64,000 nucleotides of DNA from Pseudaminobacter soli (ex Li et al. 2025) (lineage in GTDB: Bacteria > Pseudomonadota > Alphaproteobacteria > Rhizobiales > Rhizobiaceae), in contig NZ_JARXVF010000002.1 in the NCBI RefSeq assembly GCF_029892515.1, positions 558,001 through 622,000 of the forward strand, given 5' to 3'. This document shows positions 62,148 through 64,000 of the stretch, one piece after another (positions within the stretch are counted from its first letter, which is position 1; every line of letters begins with the position of its first letter). Both the position numbers and the translations under genes were made by a program. The notes below the pieces were generated by a model. That model did no database searches. It saw only the letters and a list, made by a program, of their open reading frames with translations, and had not been told where the DNA came from.

Positions 62148-64000
62148 ATGAACGCGAGGTTTTCTCGCAGGGATTTCCTGAAGGCGAGTATCGCCGCAGG
62201 GGTCGCGATCAAGGTGTCTTTCCTTTTGCCCTCCGCGCGTGCCCAGCTGATCGAAACACCGCCCCTTCCAGGACCCGACTGGCTCAATGCCGACGGCAAA
62301 CCGAGATACCGCCTGGACGCCATCGCCAAGGTCACCGGCCAGAAGACTTTCAGCCGCGACTATCGGGCGAGCGATCTCCCCGGCTGGCCAAAGGAGCAGT
62401 CGCACGCCTTTCTCATCCACGCCACGAAAGCGGACCAGGTTTTCGAAGGCATCGACCTCAGCATACTCGGAGACGACCTGAAGCCCGATCGGGTTCTATT
62501 GCATGAAGACCTGGTCGCTGACGGGATCGTTATCCCGGTCCTCGGCTTCTATGGTGACGTGTTCCTGGTGCCGAAGGGGCAGACAGCACGGTTACTCGGC
62601 CAGCCGGTGGCGCTGCTCATCTATCGCGACTTCGCCCGCTTCGATGCGGCCAAGCGCCTGGTGCGTTTCAACGACAGTGTTGTGCGTTACGGAGAAAAGG
62701 CGCCCTACAGCCATCCCGCCAACTATGGCGCTGCCCGCTATGTGCGCATCGGCGGCAGCGATCCGAGTGCCGAGGACCTCTATTCGCCGCTGAAGGATGC
62801 CGTGATCTATGGCGGCTTTTCCGGCAACGAGCCGACCTGGCCGGCCGCAGGGGAGGGCGATCCGGTCGCGCGCGGCATGGCCGCAGCCGATGAAATCAAG
62901 AAGGAAATCGATGGCGCCGGCGATGCGCTCGTGCTTCGGCGCAGCTATTTTTCGCAATCGGTAGATGCATCGGCCATGGAAGCGGACAATGGCAACGTCT
63001 GGTATGACCCGTCCAGCGGAACGCTGCATGCGATGATCGCCACGCAGTCGCCCTACGAAGTGGCCGAAGTCACGGCGATACTGGTCTCGAAATCGAAATT
63101 TCCGCTCAAGAATGTCGACCTCAAGGTCGGCTATACCGTCGGCTACGGCACCAAGGACCATGCGATCTTGCCGTTCTACTGCGTCGTGGCGGGGCTTTAT
63201 GGCGATGGCCGGCCGGTCCGGCTTGCCAATGATCGCTACGAGCAGTTCCAGCTGGGATTGAAACGCCACGCCTTCTGGATGGACAACACGCTGGTCATCG
63301 ACCGCGCAACCGGCCAGTTCCGCGCCATGACCGGCCACTTCAAGAACGATGGCGGTGGTCGGGCCAACTACTCGTTCTCCGTTGCTATGGTGGGCGCCAC
63401 GGCGGCGCAATCGATCTACTATTTGCCCAAGAGCGATTTCTCGGCCGCTGCCTTGGCGTCAAGGGCAGTCGATGCCGGCTCGACCCGCGGCTACGGCACT
63501 TTGCAGTCCATGTCGGCGACCGAGATGATGGTTGACGAAGCAGCCGAGCTGCTCGGCGTGGATGCTATCGACCTCAGGCTTAAGAACGTCCTCAAGTCGG
63601 GCATGAAGAATTCGCAAGGCGCGATCCCTGCCGGCGCCCTGCGCAACGAGGAGATTTTGCGGAAAGCGAGCCAGCACCCGCTGTGGGTTCAGCGCACTGA
63701 GAAGAAGGCAAGCTTCGATGCCGCCAATCCCGGCAAGAAATACGGGGTCGGCTTTGGTCATGTGCACAAGGACTACGGGACTGGCGCCGAAGCTGCTCTC
63801 GCAACGGTCGAGTTCGATGCCAAGGGTCGCATCAGGCTTGCCCACGTCGCGCACGAGATCGGCACGGGCACCACAACCTCGCAGGCGATCATGGTCGGCG
63901 ACATTCTCGGCCGGGTGCCGGACGAAACCGAATATGGCAAGGTCCTGTGGCCGCAAATGCCGCTCGAATCCACGGACGAGCCATATACGCTTTCCCAGGC
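62148..64000 (+). CDS. Tat-exported molybdopterin-binding subunit, xanthine dehydrogenase family (3' end cut)
   Basis: The frame is open from ATG 62148 (GGGAG upstream) to the window edge, 617 codons so far. A twin-arginine signal opens it (FSRRDFLKASIAAGVAIKVS). Then comes the molybdenum hydroxylase large-subunit domain (RLDAIAKVTGQKTFSRDY; GQPVALLIYRDFARFDAAKR; VDAGSTRGYGTLQSMSATEM; RLAHVAHEIGTGTTTSQAIM). This is the periplasmic aldehyde/isoquinoline-oxidoreductase-like branch, which works with a small FeS subunit and often a cytochrome c. Those partners would lie beyond the window. Substrate unknown. Confidence 0.88.
   Translation, partial: MNARFSRRDFLKASIAAGVAIKVSFLLPSARAQLIETPPLPGPDWLNADGKPRYRLDAIAKVTGQKTFSRDYRASDLPGWPKEQSHAFLIHATKADQVFEGIDLSILGDDLKPDRVLLHEDLVADGIVIPVLGFYGDVFLVPKGQTARLLGQPVALLIYRDFARFDAAKRLVRFNDSVVRYGEKAPYSHPANYGAARYVRIGGSDPSAEDLYSPLKDAVIYGGFSGNEPTWPAAGEGDPVARGMAAADEIKKEIDGAGDALVLRRSYFSQSVDASAMEADNGNVWYDPSSGTLHAMIATQSPYEVAEVTAILVSKSKFPLKNVDLKVGYTVGYGTKDHAILPFYCVVAGLYGDGRPVRLANDRYEQFQLGLKRHAFWMDNTLVIDRATGQFRAMTGHFKNDGGGRANYSFSVAMVGATAAQSIYYLPKSDFSAAALASRAVDAGSTRGYGTLQSMSATEMMVDEAAELLGVDAIDLRLKNVLKSGMKNSQGAIPAGALRNEEILRKASQHPLWVQRTEKKASFDAANPGKKYGVGFGHVHKDYGTGAEAALATVEFDAKGRIRLAHVAHEIGTGTTTSQAIMVGDILGRVPDETEYGKVLWPQMPLESTDEPYTLSQ

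Overview
The window looks like a piece of a large rhizobial chromosome (or chromid) from the Hyphomicrobiales, most like Mesorhizobium, Aminobacter or other Phyllobacteriaceae. The evidence is high G+C, a Ros/MucR regulator, an IalB-family protein, a BigR persulfide operon, a RIME-type intergenic repeat and several rhizobial-style ABC and LysR genes. The genus is an inference; no rRNA or tRNA gene was seen.

Layout. 0-9.5 kb: end of a ROK regulator, a CPA2 antiporter with a universal-stress domain, an MgtC-like protein, a lactate-permease-family transporter, and an Lrp/AsnC regulator divergent from an AceE/MdeB-type 2-oxoacid dehydrogenase E1. 9.5-14.1 kb: a two-DNA-binding-domain regulator with a beta-propeller gene, divergent from a coupled DUF899/two-TM-protein pair, then AraC and IalB genes. 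14.2-26.3 kb: one 4018-residue autotransporter with a tandemly repeated passenger. 27-32 kb: a six-gene polar amino acid ABC operon with a D-cysteine-desulfhydrase-like PLP enzyme and a YheO/DauR-type regulator. 32-35.8 kb: a DUF4142 protein, a cupredoxin, a fragment of a plasmid relaxase, a Phd/VapC pair and a semialdehyde dehydrogenase. 35.8-41 kb: MFS transporter, QseBC-like two-component system divergent from PepSY/cytochrome b genes, VIT-family protein. 41-44.3 kb: blh-bigR-pmpAB-tauE sulfur (persulfide) locus. 44.3-47 kb: hemerythrin divergent from two coupled FMN-binding-type (PNPOx) genes, the second fused to GAF and a winged-helix-like C terminus. 47-49.2 kb: decayed LysR gene, a MucR tricistron with 8-nt overlaps, and an IS5-type transposase scrap. 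49.2-57.6 kb: CadC-like regulator, phosphatase-fold protein without its nucleophile, and class Ia ribonucleotide reductase nrdAB behind a cobalamin riboswitch. 57.7-64 kb: Gly/His-rich secreted protein, arcD-arcA, a CNNM/CBS protein and the start of a Tat-exported molybdenum hydroxylase subunit.

The strongest candidates for something undescribed are: (1) the hemerythrin/PNPOx/PNPOx-GAF-wHTH locus, whose intergenic region has a hairpin that can cover the hemerythrin ribosome binding site and two 18-bp direct repeats 31 bp apart; (2) the mucR-zinc-ribbon-small-ORF tricistron; (3) a pair of opposed OmpR-type tandem boxes between the two-component system and PepSY/cytochrome b; (4) the modular giant autotransporter. 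The B12 riboswitch on nrdAB predicts a B12-dependent class II reductase elsewhere in the genome.

All calls come from reading sequence and family knowledge; no database search was run.
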